This document shows, piece after piece, positions 1-7,877 of a stretch of 64,000 nt of DNA (position 1 is its first letter; each line of letters begins with the position of its first letter). The notes under the pieces were generated by a model. That model did no database searches and had not been told where the DNA came from. It worked only from the letters and a program-made list of their open reading frames with translations. Source of the DNA: Pseudobdellovibrionaceae bacterium (GTDB lineage Bacteria; Bdellovibrionota; Bdellovibrionia; Bdellovibrionales; UBA1609); assembly GCA_020635055.1 (NCBI GenBank), contig JACKAN010000007.1, positions 1-64,000 on the forward strand. Direction: 5' to 3'. The translations under genes and the position numbers were made by a program.

Positions 1-1468
1 GAAGAGTAACTTTTTCGCCAAACCAATGGCGCACAGATAGTGAAGTAATATAGTGGTCGAAGTTAATATGATTTAAATATCCAGAAGTGGTGTTTTCATT
101 GTATTTAGCAGTGAGTAAAATTTGATCTATACCCACTTGAATGTTTCTGCTGAGTTGATAACTACTACCTAGTCTCAAAAAATGAGATTCAAAGTTAAAG
201 GATTTTAAGAGTCCAATCACACTGATACTTCTATCTATACTTAATTGTTTATCGTTGGGTTGAAAGCCCTCATCGTAATTCGTTTTTGAATAAATCCCAC
301 GCAATTGAAGTTTTTTAGTCGTATACATAAGTCGGAATATAGGAGAAACTTTAGAAGATAAGATTTCTCTGAATTCGTCAAGGCCTTGTTCTTCATTATA
401 ATATCTAACTAAAAATGTTGGATAATAAGTGCCAAAAGAGAAAGACCATGGTCCATAGTCCCCTCCCATTAATGCCAAATAATTTAGAGATGGAGATGTT
501 ATGATTTTATTTTTAGGCCGGACTAATTCCTTTTGTATGATCTCCCGTTGTTCGGTGTAAAAATCTGTACCTGCTGGAAGAGAGTTTAGGTTCCCAACAA
601 AACTTGCATTAAAAATGTGGGATTTTATATCAGATCGAATTAAAAAAAGTGGTTCAGCTGTGGGTAGATACTCGTTGGACACATTCCCAATTTGATTAAA
701 GCTCTGGAAACGGTAAGCTTCTCCTGTAGACCATTGAAAATAAAATGGAAATTGTGATTCTGGATTTTGAAAAAAATTATTAAAAGTGGTTATACCTAGT
801 TTAGATTTCTTCTCAAAGAGAAAGGGTCGGGCATATAAATAGGTTCTCTCCTGAAAGCTGCGTAGATTTCTGAATCCCACTTCAAAATTACTTAAAAACT
901 CACTGACCTGAACCTTATCTCCCAGGGTTCGTGTCGGTAATATTGATTTTTTACTATTATTTTTTAAATTCTGTAGATGTGGGCATTTAAAAAATATATT
1001 ACCAAACTTTAAATCAACAGATTCTCCACTTATTTTTTTTACACCACTAATTAATAAATTTGTGGGACGAATCTTAGTGATTTGATTGAGTTCCAAAACG
1101 TGAGTGCCACCATCAAGATCAAAAAATATTACAAGATTTTCTATAAATTTAACTGCCCATCCTGAAAATAATTTTTTATCATTATTACTAACATATATGT
1201 CCAATAATTGAGTTTTGGCACTACGATTTAAGTTTATACCTAAAAAGGGGTTTTCCAAAGTGTTGTGAACGACAAGGAATTCAATTCCATCGCGTGCTAC
1301 CCTTTTAAAAGAACCATCTAAATCAATAAAATCTAAAGAGTCTTTGTTTATATCAACAATTAAACCCCTCACTAATTGACATTCTTGAGTGAGAACAGAA
1401 TAAATTTCAACTGCCTGTGCGTGTGAAAAAGCAAATAAAAATGAAATTAAGCACAAAAAACGAAACAT
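1..1468 (-). CDS. Exported protein of unknown function, C-terminus beyond the window
   Basis: An open frame starts at the ATG at 1466-1468 and runs without a stop off the left edge, giving at least 489 residues. The N-terminus (MFRFLCLISFLFAFSHAQA) is a classic signal peptide with an AQA-like cleavage site. The first ~170 residues are rich in short beta strands. Later parts alternate aromatic and polar residues, as in outer-membrane barrels or large surface proteins, but I recognise no named family. It begins 15 bp after the stop of the IS-split lipoprotein gene on the same strand, so the two were probably one operon. The IS insertion upstream may reduce its transcription. Reality of the gene is well supported; function is unknown. 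Confidence 0.75.
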   Translation of the reverse strand, partial: MFRFLCLISFLFAFSHAQAVEIYSVLTQECQLVRGLIVDINKDSLDFIDLDGSFKRVARDGIEFLVVHNTLENPFLGINLNRSAKTQLLDIYVSNNDKKLFSGWAVKFIENLVIFFDLDGGTHVLELNQITKIRPTNLLISGVKKISGESVDLKFGNIFFKCPHLQNLKNNSKKSILPTRTLGDKVQVSEFLSNFEVGFRNLRSFQERTYLYARPFLFEKKSKLGITTFNNFFQNPESQFPFYFQWSTGEAYRFQSFNQIGNVSNEYLPTAEPLFLIRSDIKSHIFNASFVGNLNSLPAGTDFYTEQREIIQKELVRPKNKIITSPSLNYLALMGGDYGPWSFSFGTYYPTFLVRYYNEEQGLDEFREILSSKVSPIFRLMYTTKKLQLRGIYSKTNYDEGFQPNDKQLSIDRSISVIGLLKSFNFESHFLRLGSSYQLSRNIQVGIDQILLTAKYNENTTSGYLNHINFDHYITSLSVRHWFGEKVTL

Positions 1469-1483
1469 GCAGCTAAAAAACCT

Positions 1484-2677
1484 TTACTTTGTTATGGGTA
1501 TAAAACGTTGAGACTCGTAATACTCAGCAGAGCCCTTTTTTCTAACAATTAAAGAAAAACTATTTGTGTAATAATCTGTTGAGGGTTCGATTTCTAGAAT
1601 AAAATTTGAGTTTGAATTTTTAGAGATGTCACTAAGAGCCTGATAAAAGTTTTGAGAATTATAACAGTTTTTATCAGAACTTAATTGAATTGAATTAACA
1701 TCAATTGAAGTCACATTTAGTGGAATTTTTTGTGTATCTTCAGAGTAGAAATTGTCTTGATCAATGCCGTTTATTTGAATTTTTACATCCAATGAACATA
1801 ATTTGCGGATCCAATGTAGAATTAGATTTCCATTAATTATAGAGATATTTATATGTTCGGGATCTGCCGAGGGTATATACTTGAAGGTATAACCATCCAC
1901 ATAATCATTAGTGCGTTCATGGGCAAGGAATTTTTTATTCAAATTATTTTTAAAAAAACTAATTAAACGATTATCAAGTTTAGAGCTATGACCCCTTCTT
2001 ATAAATATCCGATCACCCAATTTGTATAATTGATTTTGTTTTCGCTTTACACCATTATAGTTTGTATAAGAGGAATCTGTTAAGAATTCCAACTGATTAA
2101 CATCTAAATTAGGAAGTGCTAAAGTACTGCTACCAGAACTTCCAATATATGTATTTAAGTTTATAATGTATTGTTTTTCACATACACTTGAATAATATGG
2201 AGATAACAATTCCTGTAGGTCCTTGTTAAAAAAAGACAAGTTTTCATTGTGAATTTTAGCCCTTTCTACTTTAGCATCAGCAAAATCTAAACTCATTATA
2301 TAATTAGCATCTGGGTAAGAGTTGATCGTTTCACGCATTTCAAAAACTAATTTGTCGCTGGGATATTCCTTGGGTATTTTTACAAACTTTCTCAAGTGGC
2401 CATTTTGTTGATAATAGCATGTAGCGCTGGAAGTTTGACGCTCTAAAATCTGAGTGCTTTTTGTTAGAAGTGGGTGACTGTTTTTAATTAATTCTATATT
2501 TGAATTAGTACCATCAGATATATAAAATTCATCACCGTTTCTTCTTTCTATTGTCATTTTAATAGATGCACTGTATTTTTGTATCACCTCTCCAGAGGAT
2601 TTAAAAGTAATGGATCTTTTAGTGGGGGAAACAAATGTGTCAGAGTGCGTTTTTAAGAAATCTTTCTTGATATCAAA
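1484..2677 (-). pseudogene. C-terminal part of a lipoprotein gene split by an IS element
   Basis: The frame ending at 1484 stays open upstream to the left end of the insertion sequence and reads as normal protein all the way to the junction. The residues Phe-Asp-Ile at 2669-2677 are encoded by the duplicated target site. Joined to the N-terminal piece at 4163-4267, with one copy of the 9-bp repeat removed, it restores a continuous frame of about 429 codons. A GTG at 2585-2587 could begin a shortened product, but this would lack the signal peptide and lipid-anchored cysteine. The mature protein is Asn/Ser/Tyr-rich and resembles no family I know. Probably a surface lipoprotein co-transcribed with the exported protein downstream. 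Confidence 0.85.
2669..2677. repeat. Target-site duplication, left copy
   Basis: The 9 bases GATATCAAA directly precede the left inverted repeat and recur directly after the right inverted repeat at 4163-4171. ISL3-family elements usually duplicate 8 bp, so one base of the nine may belong to the element by coincidence. The repeat marks the insertion point inside the lipoprotein gene. Confidence 0.9.
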
Positions 2678-2714
2678 GGTTCACCGTATTACAGAAGGGT
2701 ATAATTCATGCCAA
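2678..2714 (+). repeat. IS left terminal inverted repeat
   Basis: Begins GGTTCACCG and contains the block AGAAGGG and the block ATGCCAA. These align in the same positions with the reverse complement of the right end (GCCTCTCCG, AGAAGGG, ATGCCAA). Confidence 0.8.
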
Positions 2715-2805
2715 CAAGACCTAGGTCTTGAGTGAAGGTAAAAAGTTCCATCCATCTCGAATAAGATTTAATCGTAATAAAAACAAATTTTATAGGAGAA
2801 CACGG

Positions 2806-4149
2806 ATGGAACTTCATGATGATTTAATCTTAAAATCTTTAGGACTTCAAGGAATTAAAATTGAGTATTGGGCCACATGTGATGAGGAATTAAAACTAGT
2901 TTTATATGCCCGTCAAAATCGTAATGAAGCAGTTTGTAATGTCTGCGCTAACAGCATTACTCATGTCCATGAGTGGAAATTAAGAAAGATTAGAGCCGCT
3001 CCACTGGGTGCATATGAAGAGGTTTGGATTTATTTAAAGCAACTTCGAGGCAATTGTCATATTTGCGGTGATAGAGTTAGATCGTCCAAGGTAGCATTTA
3101 CTCATCCTCATTTTAAAAACATGACATATAGTTTATGCGAAAAGGCAGGTCGACTTATGGAAGAGTTAACTTGTGAGGCCAGCGCTAGGATCCTACGATT
3201 AAAATCAAAAACAATGTGGGATATAGACCAGTATCGAATGAAGCAAATGAAAAAACATTTAAATTATGCTGAAAGAGATTTGGATTTAGAAAGTATGTCA
3301 GCAGATGAGGTGCACTATAGGACTATTTTTGGGAAGAAATCGTCGGATAAAAACAAAGTGCAATTTGTTACGAATTTAGTTTGCACGAACATCAGTAAGG
3401 TGCTGTCAAACGCAATGGGACGTAAGGGTTCAAGCCTATTGAACTGTTTAAAAGTACTGAGGCCGGAGCAACTTTTAAAGATTAAATATTTTGCATTAGA
3501 TATGCACGATGCATTTATCAAGGTTGTTGAACACGCTTGCAAGAATGCCAAGATCTGTATTGATAGGTTCCACTTAGCACAAGGTGTAAATGATGTTTTT
3601 GACGAGGTAAGAAAAATAGAGTTTAAACTAGCGAAAGACAATGAGGATAAGTTTTTAATGGAAGTGCTTGCCCCCCATAGGAAGTATATATTAGTTGAGC
3701 GAGAGAAGAATTTATCAAAAAAAGATTACACAAAGCTAGAGCGATTACTGGATATAAATAAAAATATATTTAGAGCGTCAGTGTTAGTTGAATATTTCCA
3801 TAAGGTTTTAGATAAGAAAAATGTAAAAGAGTTCAGGAAAAGTCTTATCCTGTGGTATCGCTTTGCAAGGGAAGCCAAATTAAAGCCATTTTTAAAGTTT
3901 GCAAATACTTTGAGGAAATACAGACATTATATAGAAGGTTATATAATGTCGGGACTTACAACAGCCGTGTCAGAGGGACTAAATAATAAAATTAAAGTCC
4001 TCAAAAGAATGGGGTATGGATACACAAATCCAGTATCATTTATGCTCAAAATCCTACAAAGATGTGGGCTGTTAAACTCAAAATATATAGATACGTCTTC
4101 CTGGTACTGGCCACCCGAAATGAGATTGGCATCAACCACCCCCTTCTAA
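2806..4149 (+). CDS. ISL3-family transposase
   Basis: A 447-residue DDE transposase catalysing cut-and-paste movement of the surrounding element. The N-terminal part has a paired-cysteine zinc-binding segment (CNVC ... CHIC), typical of ISL3 (IS204/IS1001/IS1165) transposases. The catalytic triad is readable as the Asp of SADEVHY (about residue 167), the Asp of FALDMHDAF (about 232) and the Glu of VSEGLNNKIK (about 390). The DRFHLAQGVN segment follows the second Asp. I chose the ATG at 2806 because an AGGAG ribosome binding site lies 7 bases upstream; a TTG at 2728 would add 26 basic residues without such a site. The frame shows no damage. Confidence 0.93.
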   Translation: MELHDDLILKSLGLQGIKIEYWATCDEELKLVLYARQNRNEAVCNVCANSITHVHEWKLRKIRAAPLGAYEEVWIYLKQLRGNCHICGDRVRSSKVAFTHPHFKNMTYSLCEKAGRLMEELTCEASARILRLKSKTMWDIDQYRMKQMKKHLNYAERDLDLESMSADEVHYRTIFGKKSSDKNKVQFVTNLVCTNISKVLSNAMGRKGSSLLNCLKVLRPEQLLKIKYFALDMHDAFIKVVEHACKNAKICIDRFHLAQGVNDVFDEVRKIEFKLAKDNEDKFLMEVLAPHRKYILVEREKNLSKKDYTKLERLLDINKNIFRASVLVEYFHKVLDKKNVKEFRKSLILWYRFAREAKLKPFLKFANTLRKYRHYIEGYIMSGLTTAVSEGLNNKIKVLKRMGYGYTNPVSFMLKILQRCGLLNSKYIDTSSWYWPPEMRLASTTPF

Positions 4150-4162
4150 ATAACGGAGAGGC
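4126..4162 (-). repeat. IS right terminal inverted repeat
   Basis: The reverse complement starts GCCTCTCCG and shares the AGAAGGG and ATGCCAA blocks with the left end. It overlaps the transposase 3' end and stop codon. Confidence 0.8.
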
Positions 4163-4171
4163 GATATCAAA
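4163..4171. repeat. Target-site duplication, right copy
   Basis: GATATCAAA, identical to 2669-2677, directly after the right inverted repeat. On the minus strand it encodes the same Phe-Asp-Ile in the same frame on both sides of the element. Confidence 0.9.
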
Positions 4172-4267
4172 ACCAGTAATTTCTTTCTCTTCTAGGTCAC
4201 CACAAGCGACAAAAATTGACACAGTTATAGATCCAAAAAATAGTATTTTTAAGGCTTTATAAAACAT
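4163..4267 (-). pseudogene. N-terminal part (signal peptide and lipobox) of the IS-split lipoprotein
   Basis: The ATG at 4265-4267 opens a typical lipoprotein signal: a basic start (MFYKALK), a hydrophobic stretch and a lipobox-like FVAC with the cysteine at residue 22, then acidic residues. The reading frame reaches Phe-Asp-Ile at the edge of the insertion sequence. Beyond that, translation would continue into IS sequence and end at 4046. The original gene lay about 54 bp downstream of folA on the same strand. It continues at 2677-1484 on the far side of the element. Confidence 0.85.
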
Positions 4268-4321
4268 TAGAAAGGAATTATTGCAATATCAGGGCCCAGT
4301 CAACAGGAGTCTGTAGTGTTC

Positions 4322-4810
4322 TCATATCCTCTCGTAGGTTAAAAAAGTAAAGGGAATGGGTTGAGTGCGATCGGAACTCTCTATTAGTCGAAAAACATTT
4401 TCATCGACAGTGGGATACTTAGCGTCACCACTATATTCTTTATGAATCCTAGTTAAATAAATTTTATTAACGAGGTCCATGGATTGGCGGTAGATCTCGC
4501 CACCACCAATGATAAAAACCTCATCACCATAGGTAGAAGTTTCTTTTTTACAAACTTCAATGGCTTCCTCAATAGTACTAACAATCACTGCACCTTCGGC
4601 CTTATAATCAGCTTGTCGAGTTATTACAACATTTAATCGTTTTGGCAGTGGGTGGCCTACAGATTCAAAAGTTTTCCTTCCCATAATTATAGCTTTGCCT
4701 TTAGTTTTTTCGCGAAAAAACTTCATGTCCTCTGGGATGTCCCAAGGCAGAGTGCCTTCTACGCCAATAGTTCCATTTTCTGAGGCGGCAACAATGTGTG
4801 ATAAAATCAT
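4322..4810 (-). CDS. folA: Dihydrofolate reductase
   Basis: Reduces dihydrofolate to tetrahydrofolate with NADPH in the cytoplasm, regenerating the cofactor oxidised by thymidylate synthase. The 162-residue protein has the usual length and motifs: an N-terminal VAASENGTIG segment, LPWDIPEDMKFF with the substrate-binding acidic residue (Asp-28 region), the NADPH-binding IIMGRKTFES, and the IIGGGEIYRQ segment near residue 100. The start ATG at 4810 lies 10 bp after the thyA stop, so thyA-folA form one unit. The pairing is functionally sensible because ThyA produces the dihydrofolate that FolA recycles. Confidence 0.97.
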   Translation of the reverse strand: MILSHIVAASENGTIGVEGTLPWDIPEDMKFFREKTKGKAIIMGRKTFESVGHPLPKRLNVVITRQADYKAEGAVIVSTIEEAIEVCKKETSTYGDEVFIIGGGEIYRQSMDLVNKIYLTRIHKEYSGDAKYPTVDENVFRLIESSDRTQPIPFTFLTYERI

Positions 4811-4820
4811 TGGATTCTCC

Positions 4821-5615
4821 TTAAATAGCTACTGGTGCTTTAATTGCAGGATGGGGATCATAGTTAAGCAATTCAAAATCTTCAAACTTAAAGGCAAAAA
4901 GATCTTTAACACTGGGATTGATTTTCATTTGAGGCAGTGGTCGGAGTTCTCTGGACAGCTGCAATTGAGTTTGATCCAGATGATTGGAATATAAATGAGC
5001 ATCCCCCAAGGTGTGAACAAATTCTCCAGCTTCGTAGCCACAAACTTGGGCCATCATCATTGTAAGCAAAGCATAACTAGCAATATTGAAGGGCACGCCT
5101 AAAAATACATCTGCGCTTCTTTGGTAGAGCTGACAGGACAATTTGTTTTTAGCAACGTAAAACTGAAAAAATGCATGGCATGGTGGCAGAGCCATTTTAT
5201 CGACATCCCCAGGGTTAAAAGCAACCACCAAGTGGCGACGCGAGTCGGGATTCTTTTTTAAACTTTCGACCACATTTTTAATTTGATCAATTTGTCTGCC
5301 ATCGGCAGTTTCCCAGGATCGCCATTGTTTTCCATAAACAGGGCCTAAATTGCCTTTTTCATCGGCCCATTCATCCCATATGCTCACACCATTGTCTTTT
5401 AAGTATTGAATGTTGGTGTCGCCTTTTAAAAACCAAAGCAGTTCATGAATAATTGATCGCAAATGACATTTTTTGGTAGTGACTAAGGGAAATCCTTGGC
5501 TCAGATCGAAGCGCATTTGATAGCCAAATACACTCAAGGTTCCCGTCCCGGTACGGTCCTCTTTGTCGGTGCCATGATCTAAAATATGTTGCATTAAATC
5601 TAAGTAAGCCTTCAT
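4821..5615 (-). CDS. thyA: Thymidylate synthase
   Basis: Methylates dUMP to dTMP using methylene-tetrahydrofolate. The 264 residues match the classical short (E. coli-like) ThyA. The catalytic cysteine is in LPPCHAFFQFYV (about residue 146), the phosphate-binding arginine in SRRHL/QRSAD, and the C-terminus ends with the conserved PVAI tail. A strong AGGAG ribosome binding site precedes the ATG at 5615. It is the first gene of the thyA-folA unit and diverges from the HD-domain gene across an AT-rich region of about 230 bp that must hold both promoters. Nothing unusual is seen in the protein. Confidence 0.98.
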   Translation of the reverse strand: MKAYLDLMQHILDHGTDKEDRTGTGTLSVFGYQMRFDLSQGFPLVTTKKCHLRSIIHELLWFLKGDTNIQYLKDNGVSIWDEWADEKGNLGPVYGKQWRSWETADGRQIDQIKNVVESLKKNPDSRRHLVVAFNPGDVDKMALPPCHAFFQFYVAKNKLSCQLYQRSADVFLGVPFNIASYALLTMMMAQVCGYEAGEFVHTLGDAHLYSNHLDQTQLQLSRELRPLPQMKINPSVKDLFAFKFEDFELLNYDPHPAIKAPVAI

Positions 5616-5848
5616 ATTTTGATTTCTCCTATTTTAATAAAATTAAAAATTATTCAATTGTTTATATACTCTTAATTTAATTTTTTGTTATAAGCTTTTG
5701 TTATATTTTTATTTCGTCAATATTTATGTTTTTTGAGGCAAAGTGATCAGAAAGTTATGATCTTTGTCTGAAATTCAATTTAGTAAAGAAAAATAGCTAT
5801 TGATAGTCCTAACATATTGTGCAAAAAAGAAGTTTCATTTGGGGGAAA

Positions 5849-7165
5849 ATGGAACTTAGAGATCCTATACACGGCTCAATAAATATTACAGATGTAGAAA
5901 AGGAAGTCATTGACAGCCTAGTTTTTCAGCGATTGAGAGCTATAAAGCAACTGGGGTTTTCTGAACTTAGCTTCCCTGGGGCTACTCACAACCGTATGAT
6001 CCACTCTATAGGGGTTTCACATTTAGCTGGCAGAACTTTCAATCAGATTTTCCAAAACTTTGAGTTTCCCAATAATTCAACTTTTTTGCGTCTTCAGCAA
6101 ACATTAAGATTAGCCGCTTTGTTACATGATGTCGGTCATGGCCCACTCTCACACACCACTGAAGAAGTTATGCCACGGCTTAAAGATTTAAATATTGCGG
6201 CATATAATAAAAAACGTACTGATCTTGTTTTAACTGAGCGCCATTACACTTTAGATCGTCAGGCTAACCATGAAGATTACACAATTAAATTTATTACGGA
6301 TTCTTCGCTAACTCCGATTTTAAAAAGTATTTGTTCTGACATAGAACCCATCCACATAGCCTGTTTAATTGATAAAACCTTGGCTTGTCCCGATGATTTT
6401 TTTAAAGTTAAAAACTTAGATTTCCGCTCGATTTTAAGTCAAATAGTCAGCTCTGAATTGGACTGCGATCGCATGGATTATTTAGAGCGTGATGCCTACT
6501 TTTGTGGAACTAATTATGGTCGAGTAGAGCTGAGTTGGCTGATTGCCAACCTGACCTATCATATTGTTGATGACAATTTGTACTTGGCCTTGAATCGTCG
6601 TGCTCTTTATGCTTTTGATGACTTTCTACTTGCCCGCCACCACATGCATTTAATGGTTTATTTCCATCACAAGAGCATAATCTATGAAGAAATGCTCAAT
6701 CTCTACTTAACAAGTGAAGACTGTGAGTTTTACCTGCCCTCTAGCATTGATGAATACATTAGGTGTACAGATTATGCTTTATACCAACATTTAGATAAAG
6801 TTAAAAATCCATGGGCACAAAGAATTGCACAACGGAACCCCTATAAGGTTTTGTTTGAACTCCATACCACCCATGAAGACCCACGCCCGGTACAAATGAA
6901 AAAATTTTTAGAGAATGAGGGGATTAAAACTATACTTGCGGGCACTATGGCTCGATTGAGCAAGTATCATACAGCCGCACCAGAGGAAAAATCCTTTCCT
7001 ATATTTGTAGTGGATCAATACGATCGTTTAGCAAAACCTTATCCTATTGAGGAAAGCACAGAAATTTTTCATAAATACGAAGAAATTCGACGAATCGAAA
7101 GGCTTTATGTGGAACCCGAGTCCTATGACCTTGCCGAAAAAATTATTATAGATAAGAAACTCTAG
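5849..7165 (+). CDS. HD-domain phosphohydrolase (dGTPase/SAMHD1-like)
   Basis: A 438-residue soluble protein with an N-terminal MELRDPIHGSI, the signature opening of YwfO/SAMHD1-like HD proteins. The metal-binding HD motif is readable as NRMIHSIGV (first His), AALLHDVGHGPLSH (His-Asp pair, about residues 96-97) and ELDCDRMDYLERDA (distal Asp). Members hydrolyse dNTPs or related phosphomonoesters; the exact substrate here cannot be read. I chose the ATG at 5849 because a GGGGG run sits just upstream and the family starts at this residue. A GTG at 5819 would add ten residues. Its position opposite thyA would suit a role in nucleotide-pool balance, but that is inference. Confidence 0.88.
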   Translation: MELRDPIHGSINITDVEKEVIDSLVFQRLRAIKQLGFSELSFPGATHNRMIHSIGVSHLAGRTFNQIFQNFEFPNNSTFLRLQQTLRLAALLHDVGHGPLSHTTEEVMPRLKDLNIAAYNKKRTDLVLTERHYTLDRQANHEDYTIKFITDSSLTPILKSICSDIEPIHIACLIDKTLACPDDFFKVKNLDFRSILSQIVSSELDCDRMDYLERDAYFCGTNYGRVELSWLIANLTYHIVDDNLYLALNRRALYAFDDFLLARHHMHLMVYFHHKSIIYEEMLNLYLTSEDCEFYLPSSIDEYIRCTDYALYQHLDKVKNPWAQRIAQRNPYKVLFELHTTHEDPRPVQMKKFLENEGIKTILAGTMARLSKYHTAAPEEKSFPIFVVDQYDRLAKPYPIEESTEIFHKYEEIRRIERLYVEPESYDLAEKIIIDKKL

Positions 7166-7176
7166 CACTGCGACCA
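7162..7176 (+). repeat. Partial copy of the 8658-8709 inverted-repeat arm
   Basis: The 15 bases CTAGCACTGCGACCA overlap the stop of the HD gene. They differ at one position from an arm of the hairpin at 8658-8709 (CTAGTACTGCGACCA, read on the minus strand of its right arm). No matching opposite arm is seen nearby. Possibly a worn copy of a dispersed palindromic element. Confidence 0.4.
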
Positions 7177-7252
7177 ATTAAATTACCTTATTTATGTAAC
7201 TTGTGGTTTAATTCTAAAATTAGTGACATTAAATTTTGTAGGCATTAATAAA

Positions 7253-7270
7253 TTTATCTTAGAAGATAAA
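7253..7270. promoter_or_regulatory. Perfect 18-bp palindrome upstream of the LiaF-like gene
   Basis: TTTATCTT-AG-AAGATAAA is a perfect inverted repeat ending about 17 bases before the ATG at 7288 and just before the GGGGGG ribosome binding site. The two-base centre fits a dimeric repressor site better than an RNA hairpin. No known regulator is implied. Confidence 0.45.
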
Positions 7271-7287
7271 TAAAAAAGGGGGGAATT

Positions 7288-7863
7288 ATGTTTTGGGGAG
7301 CGATATTTACTGCCATTGGTATTTCTATGATAATTAATCATGTTTTCAAAATAGATCTGCCAATTTTTCAAATTTGTATCGGAGTGTTTCTAATATACCT
7401 GGGGGTGAAATGGATTTTTGGTTCCTTTGACATGGACATCAAACCTAGAATCACAAATAGTGCAGCGATATTTGGCAAGGGCGACTTTAGCTTTCCCACT
7501 GGAGAGCAAGAAAAAGATAAGAATAAAGCCAAGTATGAAGTCGTTTTTGGCTCCGGAACAATAGATTTAAGAGGCATCGATCTGTCTAAGGAAGATGTAA
7601 ACATAAAAATTGAAACCGTTTTTGGAGAATCCATTTTGTTAATTGATAAAAATACTCCATTTACTATCAAGTCTGAAACCGTATTTGGACAAACCTCACT
7701 GCCTATGGAAAACAAATCATTCATGGGTACACAAAGCTATAGGTCTGAAAACTTTAATGATTCAACAAACCATTTAATAATAAAAGCCAATGTGGTGTTT
7801 GGTTCTTTAAAAATCATGGACAGTTTGCCAGATAAATCCACCGCAGAAAAACCTGCCTTTTAG
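7288..7863 (+). CDS. LiaF-like membrane protein
   Basis: A 191-residue protein with two hydrophobic segments at the N-terminus (about residues 3-20 and 24-42) in a short hairpin layout. A soluble beta-rich C-terminal half follows with repeated VFG motifs (KYEVVFGSG, IETVFGES, SETVFGQT, NVVFGS). These repeats mark the LiaF/YvqF-like C-terminal domain (cell-wall-active antibiotic response family). In Firmicutes LiaF inhibits the LiaRS envelope-stress system; homologues in diderms have no settled role. No kinase or regulator adjoins it here, so I call only the fold. A strong ribosome binding site (GGGGGGA) precedes the ATG. Confidence 0.75.
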   Translation: MFWGAIFTAIGISMIINHVFKIDLPIFQICIGVFLIYLGVKWIFGSFDMDIKPRITNSAAIFGKGDFSFPTGEQEKDKNKAKYEVVFGSGTIDLRGIDLSKEDVNIKIETVFGESILLIDKNTPFTIKSETVFGQTSLPMENKSFMGTQSYRSENFNDSTNHLIIKANVVFGSLKIMDSLPDKSTAEKPAF

Positions 7864-7877
7864 TTTATTAAATCTTT

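Larger units (their letters stand above)
2678..4162 (+). mobile_element. ISL3-family insertion sequence, apparently complete
   Basis: The element is about 1485 bp with imperfect terminal inverted repeats of about 37 bp (roughly 25 matches), flanked by a perfect 9-bp direct repeat. It carries one transposase gene reading rightwards that fills nearly the whole length. Boundaries are uncertain by one base because the direct repeat is one base longer than the usual 8 bp. Intact ends, intact transposase and an unmutated target duplication suggest a fairly recent insertion. It lies in antisense orientation to the lipoprotein gene that it splits. Confidence 0.9.

Noticed and set aside
3315..3641. 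Minus-strand frame inside the transposase
   Set aside because: Antisense shadow of an intact transposase with no start signal.
4062..4262. Short plus-strand frame over the IS right end
   Set aside because: Crosses the IS boundary and is antisense to the lipoprotein signal peptide; chance frame.
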